Origin: an uncultured Clostridia bacterium
GTDB taxonomy: Bacteria > Bacillota > Clostridia > Christensenellales > UBA1242
Reading direction: 5' to 3'
Assembly: GCA_937992055.1 (NCBI GenBank)
Contig: CALKLQ010000004.1
Location: 13,738-77,737, forward strand
DNA: 64,000 nt
The notes beneath the pieces were generated by a model. It ran no database searches. It was not told the DNA's origin and saw nothing but the letters and a program-made list of their open reading frames with translations. The stretch's first letter is position 1. Each line of letters opens with the position of its first letter. Positions 50,529-59,742 of the stretch are shown here, piece by piece. A program made the position numbers and the translations under genes.

Positions 50529-51053
50529 ATGCTACTTGCTTTGGTAATTATTGAAAGTATTCTTATTATTTTTTTGACTATAGCACTATTAAGGGGCAAA
50601 AAACAGGAAAAGGAAACCTCTTTAAAAGAACTTGACACATCTGCTATTGGAATAAAAGAAAAATATATGTTCAGACAAGAGGTTAAAATGTTGAGAATAT
50701 TAAATCAAATTTTGCCCTCAAAATATTTGACTCTGCCTAAGGTTTCACTTTCCTGTCTTTTGGAGCCTAGAGGGTCCAAGTTGGTTTATAATAAACTTGC
50801 AACCACATGTGTGGACTTTGTTGTGTTTGAAGAGGCAACCATGGCTCCTGTTTTAATTGTTGATATTTATGACAATTCTTTTTCTGATGAGGCACTACTA
50901 GAACAGGAACCATTTTTGAATGACATTCTTGAAAAAATTAAGCTTCCTTGCCTAGCCTATCAGTTGAAAGGTGAAATCAACAAGGATGAGGTTAAAAAAT
51001 TAGTTGAAAAGTCCTTAAAGCTTGAAGAGGAAAAGATTGACTCAAAAAATTAG
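50529..51053 (+). CDS. DUF2726 family membrane-anchored protein
   Basis: 174 residues: an N-terminal transmembrane helix (about 2-22, LLALVIIESILIIFLTIALL) with a basic stop, then a soluble DUF2726 domain (KYMFRQEVKMLRILNQILPSKY, TLPKVSLSCLLEP, CVDFVVFEEATMAPVLIVDIYD, EPFLNDILEKIKLPCLAYQL). The fold resembles restriction-endonuclease-like domains: the DFVVFE...VLIVDIYD strands sit where PD-(D/E)xK nucleases have their acidic residues, but whether it cuts DNA is unknown. Ribosome site TTGGAGG (50517-50523) overlaps the end of ung. Cotranscription with ung hints at a DNA-related role, with caution. Confidence 0.75.
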   Translation: MLLALVIIESILIIFLTIALLRGKKQEKETSLKELDTSAIGIKEKYMFRQEVKMLRILNQILPSKYLTLPKVSLSCLLEPRGSKLVYNKLATTCVDFVVFEEATMAPVLIVDIYDNSFSDEALLEQEPFLNDILEKIKLPCLAYQLKGEINKDEVKKLVEKSLKLEEEKIDSKN

Positions 51054-51120
51054 ATGTAGTATGATACTAAAGCTTTAAAAAATATTAAAAATATAATTTT
51101 ATAAATTTGGAGATGACAAA

Positions 51121-52485
51121 ATGATAACGATGGAAAAGCTTATTGGATTTTGCAAGGAAAAGGGTTTCATTTTTCCAGGAAGCGAAATTTATGGTGGTAT
51201 GGCTAATACATGGGACTATGGCCCACTTGGGGTGGAACTTAAAAACAATCTCAAAAGAGAGTGGTGGAAGAAGTTTGTGCAGCAAAGCGAAAACTCTCAT
51301 GGTGTAGATGCTGCCATTTTGATGAATCCAACCGTGTGGGAGGCAAGTGGGCATGTTTCTTCTTTTTCCGATCCATTGATGGATTGCAAAGAGTGTAAGG
51401 CAAGATTTAGAGCGGATAACCTTATAAAAGATTTTACTAAAGGTGAAGTTTCTGGGGACTCGCTTTCTAGTGAGGAAATGGAAAAGTTTGTTAAAGATAA
51501 TAAAATTCCATGCCCAAATTGCAAAAAACATAATTGGACACCAATAAGACAATTTAATTTGATGTTTGAAACTTATAGAGGAGTTATTAAAGATTCACAA
51601 AATAAAATTTACCTCCGTCCAGAAACCGCTCAAGGAGAGTATGTCAACTTTTTAAATGTTCAAAGAAGCTTAAGATTAAAAGTTCCTTTTGGAATTGCTC
51701 AAATTGGAAAGGCATTTAGGAATGAAATAACTCCAGGGAATTTCACGTTTAGAACAATTGAGTTCGAACAGATGGAACATCAGTGGTTTTGCCACGAGGG
51801 TGAAGATACAAAATTTTATGAACTTTATAAACAAAAGGCTATGGAGTTTTATAAACAAATAGGAATTAAAGAGGAGAATCTTATGTTCCACGACCATGAA
51901 AAGCTGGCATTTTATGCAAAGGCAGCTTGTGATGTGTACTATAGATTTCCTTTTGGTTTTGATGAAATTAATGGTATCCATAATAGAACAAATTATGATC
52001 TTACCCGTCATGAACAATTTTCTGGCAAAAGCCAACAATATCTTGACCCAATTACAAATGAAAAATTTATTCCATATGTAATTGAAGCCTCATTTGGTGC
52101 GGATAGAATTGCTTTGGCACTATTAGTTGAAGCATTCGATGTTGAAAAGTTGGAAGATGGAAGTGAAAGAGAAATAATGCATTTTGCAAATAATATCGCT
52201 CCTTTTAAGGTTGCAATTCTGCCTCTTATTAAGAAAAATCATTCCGAAAAAGCTCATGAAATATTTGCTCTTGTATCAAAACACTTTAGAACCTTTTACG
52301 ATGAAACTGGAAGCATAGGAAAAAGATATCGTCGTCAAGATAGTATTGGAACCCCTTTTGCCGTAACAATAGATGAGGAAACTTTGCAAAATGGCACGGT
52401 AACAGTTAGAGAACGTGATAGCATGAAACAACAGACTGTAAAACTTGAAAATTTGATAGATTTTTTAAAAACAAATTTAGAGTAA
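51121..52485 (+). CDS. glyS: Glycyl-tRNA synthetase, dimeric type
   Basis: Charges tRNA-Gly; a class II synthetase of the alpha2 type found in eukaryotes and many Firmicutes. 454 residues: SEIYGGMANTWDYGPLGVELKNNLKREWW near the start, a zinc-ribbon insertion with CKECKARF and CPNCKKHNW, motif 2 FRNEITPGNFTFRTIEFEQMEHQWF, motif 3 EASFGADRIALALL, and a C-terminal anticodon-binding domain (FKVAILPLI, SIGKRYRRQDSIGTPFAVTID). TTGGAG lies ahead of the ATG, with a TATAAT at 51092-51097. The leader is too short for a T-box. A long-stem terminator follows. Confidence 0.96.
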   Translation: MITMEKLIGFCKEKGFIFPGSEIYGGMANTWDYGPLGVELKNNLKREWWKKFVQQSENSHGVDAAILMNPTVWEASGHVSSFSDPLMDCKECKARFRADNLIKDFTKGEVSGDSLSSEEMEKFVKDNKIPCPNCKKHNWTPIRQFNLMFETYRGVIKDSQNKIYLRPETAQGEYVNFLNVQRSLRLKVPFGIAQIGKAFRNEITPGNFTFRTIEFEQMEHQWFCHEGEDTKFYELYKQKAMEFYKQIGIKEENLMFHDHEKLAFYAKAACDVYYRFPFGFDEINGIHNRTNYDLTRHEQFSGKSQQYLDPITNEKFIPYVIEASFGADRIALALLVEAFDVEKLEDGSEREIMHFANNIAPFKVAILPLIKKNHSEKAHEIFALVSKHFRTFYDETGSIGKRYRRQDSIGTPFAVTIDEETLQNGTVTVRERDSMKQQTVKLENLIDFLKTNLE

Positions 52486-52533
52486 ACTAAAAATGCTATT
52501 TTATAATTTTGTTTTAAATGATAAACTCAATAT

Positions 52534-52596
52534 AAAAAACGCCTGAAAATAGAACTTTTGTTAAAAGAAAGGTTTTGAACAGTTAGGCGTTTTTTT
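52534..52596 (+). terminator. glyS terminator
   Basis: AAAAAACGCCT (52534-52544) pairs with AGGCGTTTTTT (52585-52595), with further internal pairing in the 40-base loop, and runs into eight T residues. Confidence 0.75.
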
Positions 52597-52651
52597 TGCT
52601 TTTATTGTTGTTTTGGCATTTTAACAAAGAATAATATTTGCCGTGCTGGCA

Positions 52652-52679
52652 TTGACAAAAGTTTTCTTTGTGGTAAAAT
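52652..52679 (+). promoter_or_regulatory. Promoter of the LRR protein gene, short-leader
   Basis: TTGACA (52652-52657), 16 bases, TAAAAT (52674-52679) preceded by TGG (extended -10). Twelve bases to the ATG at 52692 leave a leader of about six bases without a ribosome site. Confidence 0.65.
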
Positions 52680-52691
52680 CTTTTTAATACC

Positions 52692-55600
52692 ATGAAAAAA
52701 GAGCATAATGATTATATTTGTAAAGAGATAGAAGGCAAAATTGTTTTAGAAAAATATGTTGGGGAAGATGTTAATGTAACTCTTCCTTCCTATATTCAAT
52801 CTCTTGGCGAAGGTTGTTTTTCTGGAACAAAGGTGGAAAGGGTTTGTTTAAATGAAAATATAGACACAATCCCAAAATTTGCCTTTCAAGATTGCGAAAA
52901 TTTGAAAGATGTATCTTTAAAAAATATAATTAATATTGAAGATGAAGCTTTCTATGGTTGTTTTAATTTAAATTGTTCGTTTGGTGATAAGCTTTGTAAT
53001 ATAGGCGACAGGGCTTTTTCCGGTTGTGGATTTGAAATAGTAGAATTGCCAAAATCACTAAAATCACTTGGTATTGCTGGCTTTAAAAATTGCATAAAGT
53101 TAAAAAATGTGACAATCAATGAACTTCAAGATCTAAATTCACAAGTTTTTGCTGGATGTACAAATTTGGAAAGCGTTAATCTTCCTTATAACTTAAAAAC
53201 AATTGGATGTGAAGCGTTTTTATCCTGTGAAAAACTTAGCCACATTGATTTGAATGAGGGACTGGAAAGTATTGGTGATGGCGCATTTTTTAATTCTGGA
53301 CTAGTATGTTTAATCTTGCCTTCAAGTTTAAAAAGCATACAAGATTTCGCCTTTGAAGCCTGTCAATATCTTCAAGAGGTTATCTTTTCACAAGGAATTG
53401 TTTTTTTAGGAAGAGAGGCTTTTAAAGACTGCGTGAATTTAATAAAAGTAAATCTTAATGGTGAAATTCAAAAACTCAATGACTATGTTTTTGCAAATTG
53501 CTCTAAATTAAAACAAGTTACCTTGTCAAAAGGCGTAAAAGAGATAGGATGTAAAGCCTTTGCCGGTTGTAAAAGCTTGCAAATAATAGTTTTTTGTGAA
53601 GAGTTAGAAAGAATTTGTGAAAGTGCTTTTAGTGGTTGTATTTCTTTAATAGAAATAGAACTTAAAAATGTCAAATATGTTGAAAGAAAGGCCTTTTTTA
53701 ATTGCCTGTCATTGGAAAAAATAGAATTCCCAAAAATAATGCTTTCTCTTGGCGCATTCGCATTTAAAAATTGTGTAAAGTTAAAAGTTGTCAAACTCCC
53801 TAATGGTCTATTAGAAATTAAAGCTGGAACATTTTCTGAATGTTATTCGCTAGAAAGTGTTATCATTTCAAAAAATGTAAGAAAACTTTGTGCAGATGCA
53901 TTTAGTCACTGTGGAAAATTAAATGAGGTAACATTCTTAGGTGATTGTGAAATATTTGAAGAAAATGTCTTTTCAAACAGCGGCTTGACTAAAATAGATT
54001 TGCCAAAAAAATTAAAAAAGATTGGTGCAAATTGCTTTGAAAGTTTAAGAAAACTTGAGTATGTGAACTTTAATGAGGAACTGATTGAAATTGATGAAGG
54101 CGCTTTTAAAAATTGTAGTGCATTAAAAAATGTAATTTTTTATGATAATTTAACAAAAGTTGGGGCATTTTGTTTTGAGGGTTGCATAAGTCTTTATAAG
54201 GTCAGGTTTGGGAAAAATCTAAAGTTTCTTAATAACAATACATTTTTTGGATGCTCTTCGCTTGAAAGCATTAGTCTTTATTATATAGAATATTTAGGGA
54301 AAAGTGTTTTTGAAAATTGTATAAATTTAGAAAATGTAGAATTTAATTTCATGATTTTAAAAACTATTGGTGATTATTGCTTTAAAAACACTTCTTTAAA
54401 ACAACTCGAGGTTCCAAATTGTTGGATAGGCGATTATGCTTTTGCAAATTGTGTTAAACTTTATAGGGTGAGTATTTTATATTCTACCACTTTTTCTATA
54501 GGCGCTTTTTCAGGTTGTATAAATCTTGAGGAAGTTACCTTAGCGTCAGGTTGTGGCAAGCTTGGTGAAAATGTATTTGAAAATTGTTACTCATTGAAAA
54601 ATATAAAAGTGCCAAAGAGTGTTGGCAATTTAATGTCAAAAAGTTTTTTTGGATGTTACTCGCTAAAACATGTTGAACTTGAAAATGGTATTTTTGAAAT
54701 AGGCTCCAACTGTTTTGAGAATTGTAGTAGTTTAGAGGAAATTGTTTTACCACAGTCAATGAACGATGTTGGTGAAAAGGCATTTTGGAATTGTAGCAAT
54801 TTAAAAAGGGTGGAATTTCCTCAAGATTTAAAAATGCAAAATCAAGTGTTTTCAAATAATTTTAACACCTGCTTATACTTTGATGACAGTTTTGTTGCAG
54901 TTTTAGGCAATGATTTAAAGCAGCAACCGAATTCAACCAAGGTGGACTTTAATAAACTTAAAAAAGTTGTAGAAAATTTTAGGTTTGAAGACCTATTCAA
55001 AGGGATTGACCTAAAAGAATTTTTGCAGCTTTCTAAAAAAATGAAAAAGCTTAACTTTGCCTTTCCTCTTGAATTTTTGTTAAAGTTAAAAAACAAAAAT
55101 TGTCTTGACAAACTAATTAAAAATGGTGAGTTTACTATTTTTAATAATGAGTTTATAGGTCTTACACATGTTTTTTCAAGTTTAGATAGCATAAACAAAA
55201 TTGCTTTTTTTAAGATGTCTTTAATCTTTGGATGCTTTAGCAACGAAATTGTTTACAACATGAAAAAATCTACAACCATGATGAAGTGTCAACTTGCAAG
55301 CAGAACCTTGGCTCATATTTGCAAAGCTAACGTCTTTGGTGGAAATTATGCTCTTCTTTTTGACAGTATCCCATTCCAAACTGAGGCAAAAGAAGACTTT
55401 ATTAAGTTTGTTGGCGAAACAAAAAACGATAGGTTTGAAAATTTAGAAATGCTTTTAAACCTAGAACTTAGTTATCAAAAAATATTTTTTGTTACCTTAA
55501 AAAACTTTGAAAAGGTTAAAACCATGAGGGTTGTTACTGGGGAAAAGGGTAATCCTGAAAAGGTCTCATGGGAAAGGGCGGTACTTCGCAATTATTTGGG

Positions 55601-56387
55601 TCAGAATTACAGCAACATAGATGATGAAAATAAGGAGCTTGCCAATGTCTTTTTTCAAAAGGGAGTTTCTCAGTATATATTCGATGAGGCAAGCAGGTTG
55701 ATAAAATATTCAAAAAAGAAAAATTTGCCTTCCCATCTTCTTGGAAAAGAGCTAAAGGAAATTAAATTTAACGAAAGCATTAGTGCGCACGAAAAATTGT
55801 TGAGGGAAACTTCGAAAAACCAAATGGAACTGGCAAAGTCGTTTAAGGATAATTTTACTTACGAATGGCTGGATAGATATGACCCTAAAAACTTAGTTTT
55901 AGGTCATTACACAAGTTGTTGCGGAAGTATTACAAGCACGCACTATGGCAGAAATATTGCAATTGCAAGTGTGGAAAGCGAATATGTTCAAAGCTTGGTT
56001 GTTGTTGACAATTTTAATGATATAGTTGCAAAAGGAACCATGTATTTAAATAGTGATTTGGGCTACGCAGTTTTAAATGACTTTGAGGTTAACGCTTTGT
56101 ATCTTAATAAAACGGAAAGTGAAAACAAAATTTTTGATGCTTTTGTTCGTGGCGTAAAAGCGTTTGTAAAAGAATATGACAAACAAAACCCGTCAAATCC
56201 TCTAAGGCAGGTTAATGTTGGTGGTGGAAATAATAAATTAATTGATATATGTGAAAAGAGATGTGAAAAATCTAATTTGATATTTGAGGTTCCAAGCAAT
56301 TTTGAGTTTCAAGACGCACAGGTTGACCAATTTGTTATTTATCAAAATAAAAATGGAAAATTGTTAGATTGTGAACTTACTTTTTAA
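52692..56387 (+). CDS. Giant intracellular leucine-rich-repeat (BspA/LRR_5 type) protein with unfamiliar C-terminal domain
   Basis: 1231 residues. Residues about 15-715 are a run of roughly 30 LRR_5/BspA-type repeats of about 23 residues with the pattern IGxxAFxxCxxLxxVxLPxxLxxIG. BspA proteins are usually secreted, but this one starts MKKEHNDYICKEIEGK with no signal peptide, membrane helix or anchor, so it should be cytosolic. Residues 760-1040 are helical. The last 190 residues form a compact alpha/beta domain: LGHYTSCCGSITSTHYGRN, IASVESEYVQSLVVVDNFND, KGTMYLNSDLGYAVLNDFEV, then an AFVKEYDKQ helix, loosely resembling an acetyltransferase (GNAT-like) fold. Nearly leaderless mRNA. Transcribed alone. 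The repeat call is firm, the tail assignment speculative. Confidence 0.85.
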   Translation: MKKEHNDYICKEIEGKIVLEKYVGEDVNVTLPSYIQSLGEGCFSGTKVERVCLNENIDTIPKFAFQDCENLKDVSLKNIINIEDEAFYGCFNLNCSFGDKLCNIGDRAFSGCGFEIVELPKSLKSLGIAGFKNCIKLKNVTINELQDLNSQVFAGCTNLESVNLPYNLKTIGCEAFLSCEKLSHIDLNEGLESIGDGAFFNSGLVCLILPSSLKSIQDFAFEACQYLQEVIFSQGIVFLGREAFKDCVNLIKVNLNGEIQKLNDYVFANCSKLKQVTLSKGVKEIGCKAFAGCKSLQIIVFCEELERICESAFSGCISLIEIELKNVKYVERKAFFNCLSLEKIEFPKIMLSLGAFAFKNCVKLKVVKLPNGLLEIKAGTFSECYSLESVIISKNVRKLCADAFSHCGKLNEVTFLGDCEIFEENVFSNSGLTKIDLPKKLKKIGANCFESLRKLEYVNFNEELIEIDEGAFKNCSALKNVIFYDNLTKVGAFCFEGCISLYKVRFGKNLKFLNNNTFFGCSSLESISLYYIEYLGKSVFENCINLENVEFNFMILKTIGDYCFKNTSLKQLEVPNCWIGDYAFANCVKLYRVSILYSTTFSIGAFSGCINLEEVTLASGCGKLGENVFENCYSLKNIKVPKSVGNLMSKSFFGCYSLKHVELENGIFEIGSNCFENCSSLEEIVLPQSMNDVGEKAFWNCSNLKRVEFPQDLKMQNQVFSNNFNTCLYFDDSFVAVLGNDLKQQPNSTKVDFNKLKKVVENFRFEDLFKGIDLKEFLQLSKKMKKLNFAFPLEFLLKLKNKNCLDKLIKNGEFTIFNNEFIGLTHVFSSLDSINKIAFFKMSLIFGCFSNEIVYNMKKSTTMMKCQLASRTLAHICKANVFGGNYALLFDSIPFQTEAKEDFIKFVGETKNDRFENLEMLLNLELSYQKIFFVTLKNFEKVKTMRVVTGEKGNPEKVSWERAVLRNYLGQNYSNIDDENKELANVFFQKGVSQYIFDEASRLIKYSKKKNLPSHLLGKELKEIKFNESISAHEKLLRETSKNQMELAKSFKDNFTYEWLDRYDPKNLVLGHYTSCCGSITSTHYGRNIAIASVESEYVQSLVVVDNFNDIVAKGTMYLNSDLGYAVLNDFEVNALYLNKTESENKIFDAFVRGVKAFVKEYDKQNPSNPLRQVNVGGGNNKLIDICEKRCEKSNLIFEVPSNFEFQDAQVDQFVIYQNKNGKLLDCELTF

Positions 56388-56661
56388 GACAACATTTTAA
56401 TGACATTTTTTTACATTAAAAAACTAAAGTATAGTTTTGTGCTAATTTTTGTATTTAGGTTGAAGAAATTTTTTCTTTAACCTTTTTTGTTGCAGATAAA
56501 ATAGATTAGAAAATATTTTTTTAAGCATACGTTTTTATATTGAACGCATTATGGAAAAATTTATGATTGCTTTTCCAAACTTTTGTATTTTTAAATTATT
56601 TCGTAAAAATTAATTAAGATTATAAATGTTTTTTGAATAAGATTGTTAATTTTACAAAAGA

Positions 56662-56691
56662 GGCTAATCAATAAAAATTGATTGACTAGCC
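56662..56691 (-). terminator. Possible terminator of the polysaccharide deacetylase gene
   Basis: GGCTA...AATCAAT pairs with ATTGATT...TAGCC (56662-56691) around a short A-rich loop; it overlaps the last codon and stop of the minus-strand gene and has only a weak T-run (TCTTTTG). The rest of the gap 56388-56661 holds nothing I can name. Confidence 0.5.
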
Positions 56692-57522
56692 CTTTATTTT
56701 TTGAAGTAATTGACTTGTTGAATAGTCGCCTCTTCTGTTGAATCTTCCAAGATTTAACAGGCATGAGGGGTTATTTTTTTGTATTATATTAACCTTTTCC
56801 GTGCAAGTTAAAAGCATTTTAAAATTCATTGAAGTTAAAATATTTTTTGAAAGTTCGTTATATTTTCCAAAAGGATAGGCAAACACGCTTGTCATTATGT
56901 GCGCCTTTTCTTCCATTTTAAGAAGAAGTTTTTCTGTGTCGCTTTCTAATGACTTTTTGTAATCTTCATCACTCTCGTTCCAAAGTTGACCAATGCCATA
57001 TCTTGGCTCATATTTGTGCATGTCATAGGTGTGGTGACCAATTTCAAAATTTCCACTGTCTTTTAAAATTTTAACTTCCTCCCAGGAGAGGTATGAATAG
57101 TTTGGGTTTGGCTTTTCACCATTTTCACTTTCATCATCTGTAATTTTTCCAATTATGTTTATGTTAGCCTTAAAGCCCTGTTTTTGCAAGATAGGAAGAC
57201 CATAATATAAATTGTTATAATACCCATCGTCAAATGTTATTAAAACAGGCTTTTTAGGTAGCTTGCCTTTTCCATAGACATAATCAATAACTTCGGAAGG
57301 GAAAACGCTAGTGTAGCCCTCATCATGTAATGCTTCTAAATCTGAAGAAAGTTGTCTTTCTGAAACGATATAAGTTCCCTGTCTGCTATTTAAAATGGTG
57401 TGATACATAATTATAGGTAAAACAACCTCTTGTTCCGCAAAACATATATTTGGTGTGAGGCTAAAATATAAACAAATTAATAATAAAAATGTTATAAATT
57501 TTTTCATGTTTTTATTATGCAT
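56686..57522 (-). CDS. Secreted polysaccharide deacetylase
   Basis: 278 residues; signal peptide (MKKFITFLLLICLYFSLTPNICFA, cleavage at CFA/E). NodB-type domain of the CE4 family: IIMYHTIL, the catalytic TFDDGYYNN with the metal aspartate, and GHHTYDMH supplying the two metal histidines. CE4 enzymes of this size deacetylate peptidoglycan or chitin-like chains; in spore-formers some act in cortex or mother-cell wall processing. The ATG at 57522 adds five residues before the natural-looking MKKF start at 57507; neither has a ribosome site. It stands alone, 104 bases downstream of degV on the same strand. Confidence 0.9.
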   Translation of the reverse strand: MHNKNMKKFITFLLLICLYFSLTPNICFAEQEVVLPIIMYHTILNSRQGTYIVSERQLSSDLEALHDEGYTSVFPSEVIDYVYGKGKLPKKPVLITFDDGYYNNLYYGLPILQKQGFKANINIIGKITDDESENGEKPNPNYSYLSWEEVKILKDSGNFEIGHHTYDMHKYEPRYGIGQLWNESDEDYKKSLESDTEKLLLKMEEKAHIMTSVFAYPFGKYNELSKNILTSMNFKMLLTCTEKVNIIQKNNPSCLLNLGRFNRRGDYSTSQLLQKIKG

Positions 57523-57626
57523 AAAATGACAAAAAATATTAATTAATTAATTTTTTCATTGTTTTAGCTTTTAAAAACTATTTTTATAACATTTTTCCTT
57601 AATATTAATTTAATAATTTTAAAATA

Positions 57627-58478
57627 TCAAAATGCGTTTCCGCCATCGTTTATATATAAAATTCCAAGAGTGTTTTCTCCGCAATGACTGGAAATGGTTG
57701 CTCCTGCTGTGGTTTTGTAAATTTCTTGAAACCCTTTGTCTTTTAATATATTTTCAATTTGTGAGGTGAGGCTTTCAGTTGAGGTTGTATAGGTAATAAA
57801 CACCCTTTTCTTATCTGGGTTATTGAATTCTTTAAGAGTATCATTTACGTAATCTAATGTAACCTTCTCTAGTCCTCCTCGATATTTATGTCCTGAAGTC
57901 ATCTTTCCATCTTTCACCAAAATTTGTGGATGTAATTTCAATAGGTTTGCGCCAAAATAAACAAGAGCATTACATCTGCCACCCTTGTAAAGATAATCAA
58001 GTCTGTCCAGCACAAAACTGGCTTGAACAAAATATACACGTCTTTTAATTTTTTCAAATATTTCTTTTGCAGTCAATCCTTTTTTTATTAGATCGTATGC
58101 AGATAATGCCAAAAGAGCAATGCTGGTAGATAATGAACGTGTGTCAATCACAAAAACATTATTAAATTTTTCACTAGCAATTTTAGCGTTTTCACATGCG
58201 CTACTAATTTCACTTGAAAGAGAGAAGTGTATTACAGCATCATAATCTTTTAAAAGACTTTCAAAGTGTTCTTGAAATTGAAATGTATTTACCGCACTTG
58301 TTTTTGGAAGGGTTTTGGTTTTATCAACAAATTCAAAAATATTTTTTGGAGAAATATCTTTATCCAAAAAGCTTTCTTCACCTAAATTAATCGTAAATTG
58401 AACAACTTTAATGTCATATTTTTCAATAAGCTCTGGCGTAAGGTCAATTGTACTCTCCGCCGAAATAGCAATTTTCAT
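57627..58478 (-). CDS. DegV family fatty-acid-binding protein
   Basis: 283 residues with the DegV signature: SAESTIDLTPELIEKYDIKVVQ, the SAVNTFQFQEHFE loop (serine-phosphate-contacting TSxxxxxxF), HFSLSSEISSACENAKIA and FVLDRLDYLYKGGR. DegV/FakB proteins bind fatty acids and present them for phosphorylation by a FakA kinase for phospholipid synthesis; no fakA is in the window. GGAGG precedes the ATG at 58478. Length and motifs are typical. The lipid specificity is unknown. Confidence 0.93.
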   Translation of the reverse strand: MKIAISAESTIDLTPELIEKYDIKVVQFTINLGEESFLDKDISPKNIFEFVDKTKTLPKTSAVNTFQFQEHFESLLKDYDAVIHFSLSSEISSACENAKIASEKFNNVFVIDTRSLSTSIALLALSAYDLIKKGLTAKEIFEKIKRRVYFVQASFVLDRLDYLYKGGRCNALVYFGANLLKLHPQILVKDGKMTSGHKYRGGLEKVTLDYVNDTLKEFNNPDKKRVFITYTTSTESLTSQIENILKDKGFQEIYKTTAGATISSHCGENTLGILYINDGGNAF

Positions 58479-58823
58479 TTCATCCTCCTTTGATGGACTT
58501 ATTATATAAAATTTTAATACAATTGTTCTCCACTAATTGTTTTTTTATTTCCACCCTTTTAAAATTTTTTAGTAGAGAGAATTTTTTGCAACTCTACTAT
58601 TAATAGAAGGGTGATTTTGATATAGTACTATTATTTTTATTGAATTTTTTTTGGCTATTTATTATCAATGGTTTTATCATAACTTTTTTTATTGTTATGA
58701 GAAAGTTGTTAATTATTTGCAAAAATTTGTTAGTGATGATATCATAGGTTATGATGCTTGTTTTACTTGCAAATCAAGTTTGTTTACATAAAAACCATAG
58801 CTACCCAATGCATCATAGTTTTA
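58479..58823. other. Hairpin-bearing gap upstream of the Xre-membrane gene
   Basis: AT-rich with two palindromes: TAGTAGAG (58570-58577) with CTCTACTA (58592-58599), and an outer TATGATGC (about 58750) with GCATCATA (about 58810) enclosing ACTTGCAAATCAAGT. The latter leads straight into the repeat fragment at 58824, so it may be a diverged half of that repeat. Confidence 0.45.
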
Positions 58824-58879
58824 AAACATCAGTTTTGTTTGAATGAGCTTTAAGGCGCTTTCAGATAACTTTAGTTATA
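58824..58879 (-). repeat. 140-bp multi-hairpin repeat, fragment C
   Basis: AAACATCAGTTTT, TTTGAATGAGC, TAAGGCGCTTTCAGA and ACTTTAGTTATA (58824-58879) match the right-hand 55 bases of copy B in the same orientation. The other two thirds of the repeat are absent or unrecognisable. It ends 16 bases before the Xre-membrane ATG and supplies the sequence where that gene's promoter should lie. Confidence 0.6.
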
Positions 58880-58895
58880 AGAGGTTTTTGCATTA

Positions 58896-59477
58896 ATGGA
58901 AGAAAATTTTAAGGATATTGTTGCAAATAATTTAATTTTATATAGAAAGGAAAGAAAATTGACTCAGGCGGAGCTTGCCGAAAAACTCAATTATTCTGAT
59001 AAATCTATTTCAAAATGGGAAAGGGGTGAGTCTTTGCCTGATTTAGAAATAATGAAAAAACTTGCCGATCTTTATGGAATAAAAGTAGATGATTTTTTTT
59101 CTCATAAAAATGTTAAAACGGTCAAAAAAAACAGAAGCAATTTGAAGCATTTAATAATTTCTATACTATCAATACTTCTTGTTTGGTTGGTTGCAATCAT
59201 CTGCTTTGTATGTTTACACATATTTTTGCCATCTTATACTAATGGTTGGTTGTTCTTTATTTACTCCATACCGGCTTCATGCATTGTTGCGCTAGTTTTT
59301 TCTTGTATTTGGGGAAAAAGATGTATTACAGCTAGCATTTGTACCCTACTAGTCTGGACCCTATTGCTATCTATTTATCTAAGCATTGATGCGGTTAATC
59401 TTTGGACAATTTTTTTAATTGCAATTCCAATTCAAATAGCAATAGTTCTTTGGTTCTTTTTAAAAAAGATGAAATAA
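58896..59477 (+). CDS. Xre-family regulator with membrane-spanning C-terminus
   Basis: 193 residues. Residues 10-65 are a Cro/CI helix-turn-helix of the widespread Firmicute type (LILYRKERKLTQAELAEKLNYSDKSISKWERGESLPDLEIMKKLADLYGIKVDDFF). After a basic linker, three or four transmembrane helices follow (about 87-112, 118-137, 145-165, 168-188). Such proteins tie a DNA-binding head to the membrane and may respond to membrane or envelope state. AAGAGG is the ribosome site. The upstream 56 bases are a repeat fragment. Targets unknown; the nearest gene downstream on the other strand is also a membrane protein. Confidence 0.85.
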   Translation: MEENFKDIVANNLILYRKERKLTQAELAEKLNYSDKSISKWERGESLPDLEIMKKLADLYGIKVDDFFSHKNVKTVKKNRSNLKHLIISILSILLVWLVAIICFVCLHIFLPSYTNGWLFFIYSIPASCIVALVFSCIWGKRCITASICTLLVWTLLLSIYLSIDAVNLWTIFLIAIPIQIAIVLWFFLKKMK

Positions 59478-59538
59478 TTTAAAATGGCTATAGACAATGG
59501 TTAAAATTAACTTTTAAACTTTTGTGTTTTAAGTTTTT

Positions 59539-59580
59539 CTAAAGTGCAATCGACAATGGAATTGCGCTTTAGTTTTTTTT
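59539..59580 (+). terminator. Terminator of the Xre-membrane gene
   Basis: CTAAAGTGCAAT (59539-59550) pairs with ATTGCGCTTTAG (59561-59572, one wobble) over a 10-base loop, then a run of eight T residues. Confidence 0.85.
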
Positions 59581-59742
59581 ATAAAGATTATAATTTTTTA
59601 TCTAGAATAGTTGATTAAACAATACTAAAAATTTATGCTAAAAGACCATAGAAATTAAAACAATTTAATGAGAGATTGTTTAGTAAAAAACACTTGAGCT
59701 TGTTACGAAGTTATTTTACTCTTTATTATCGTTTAAATTATG

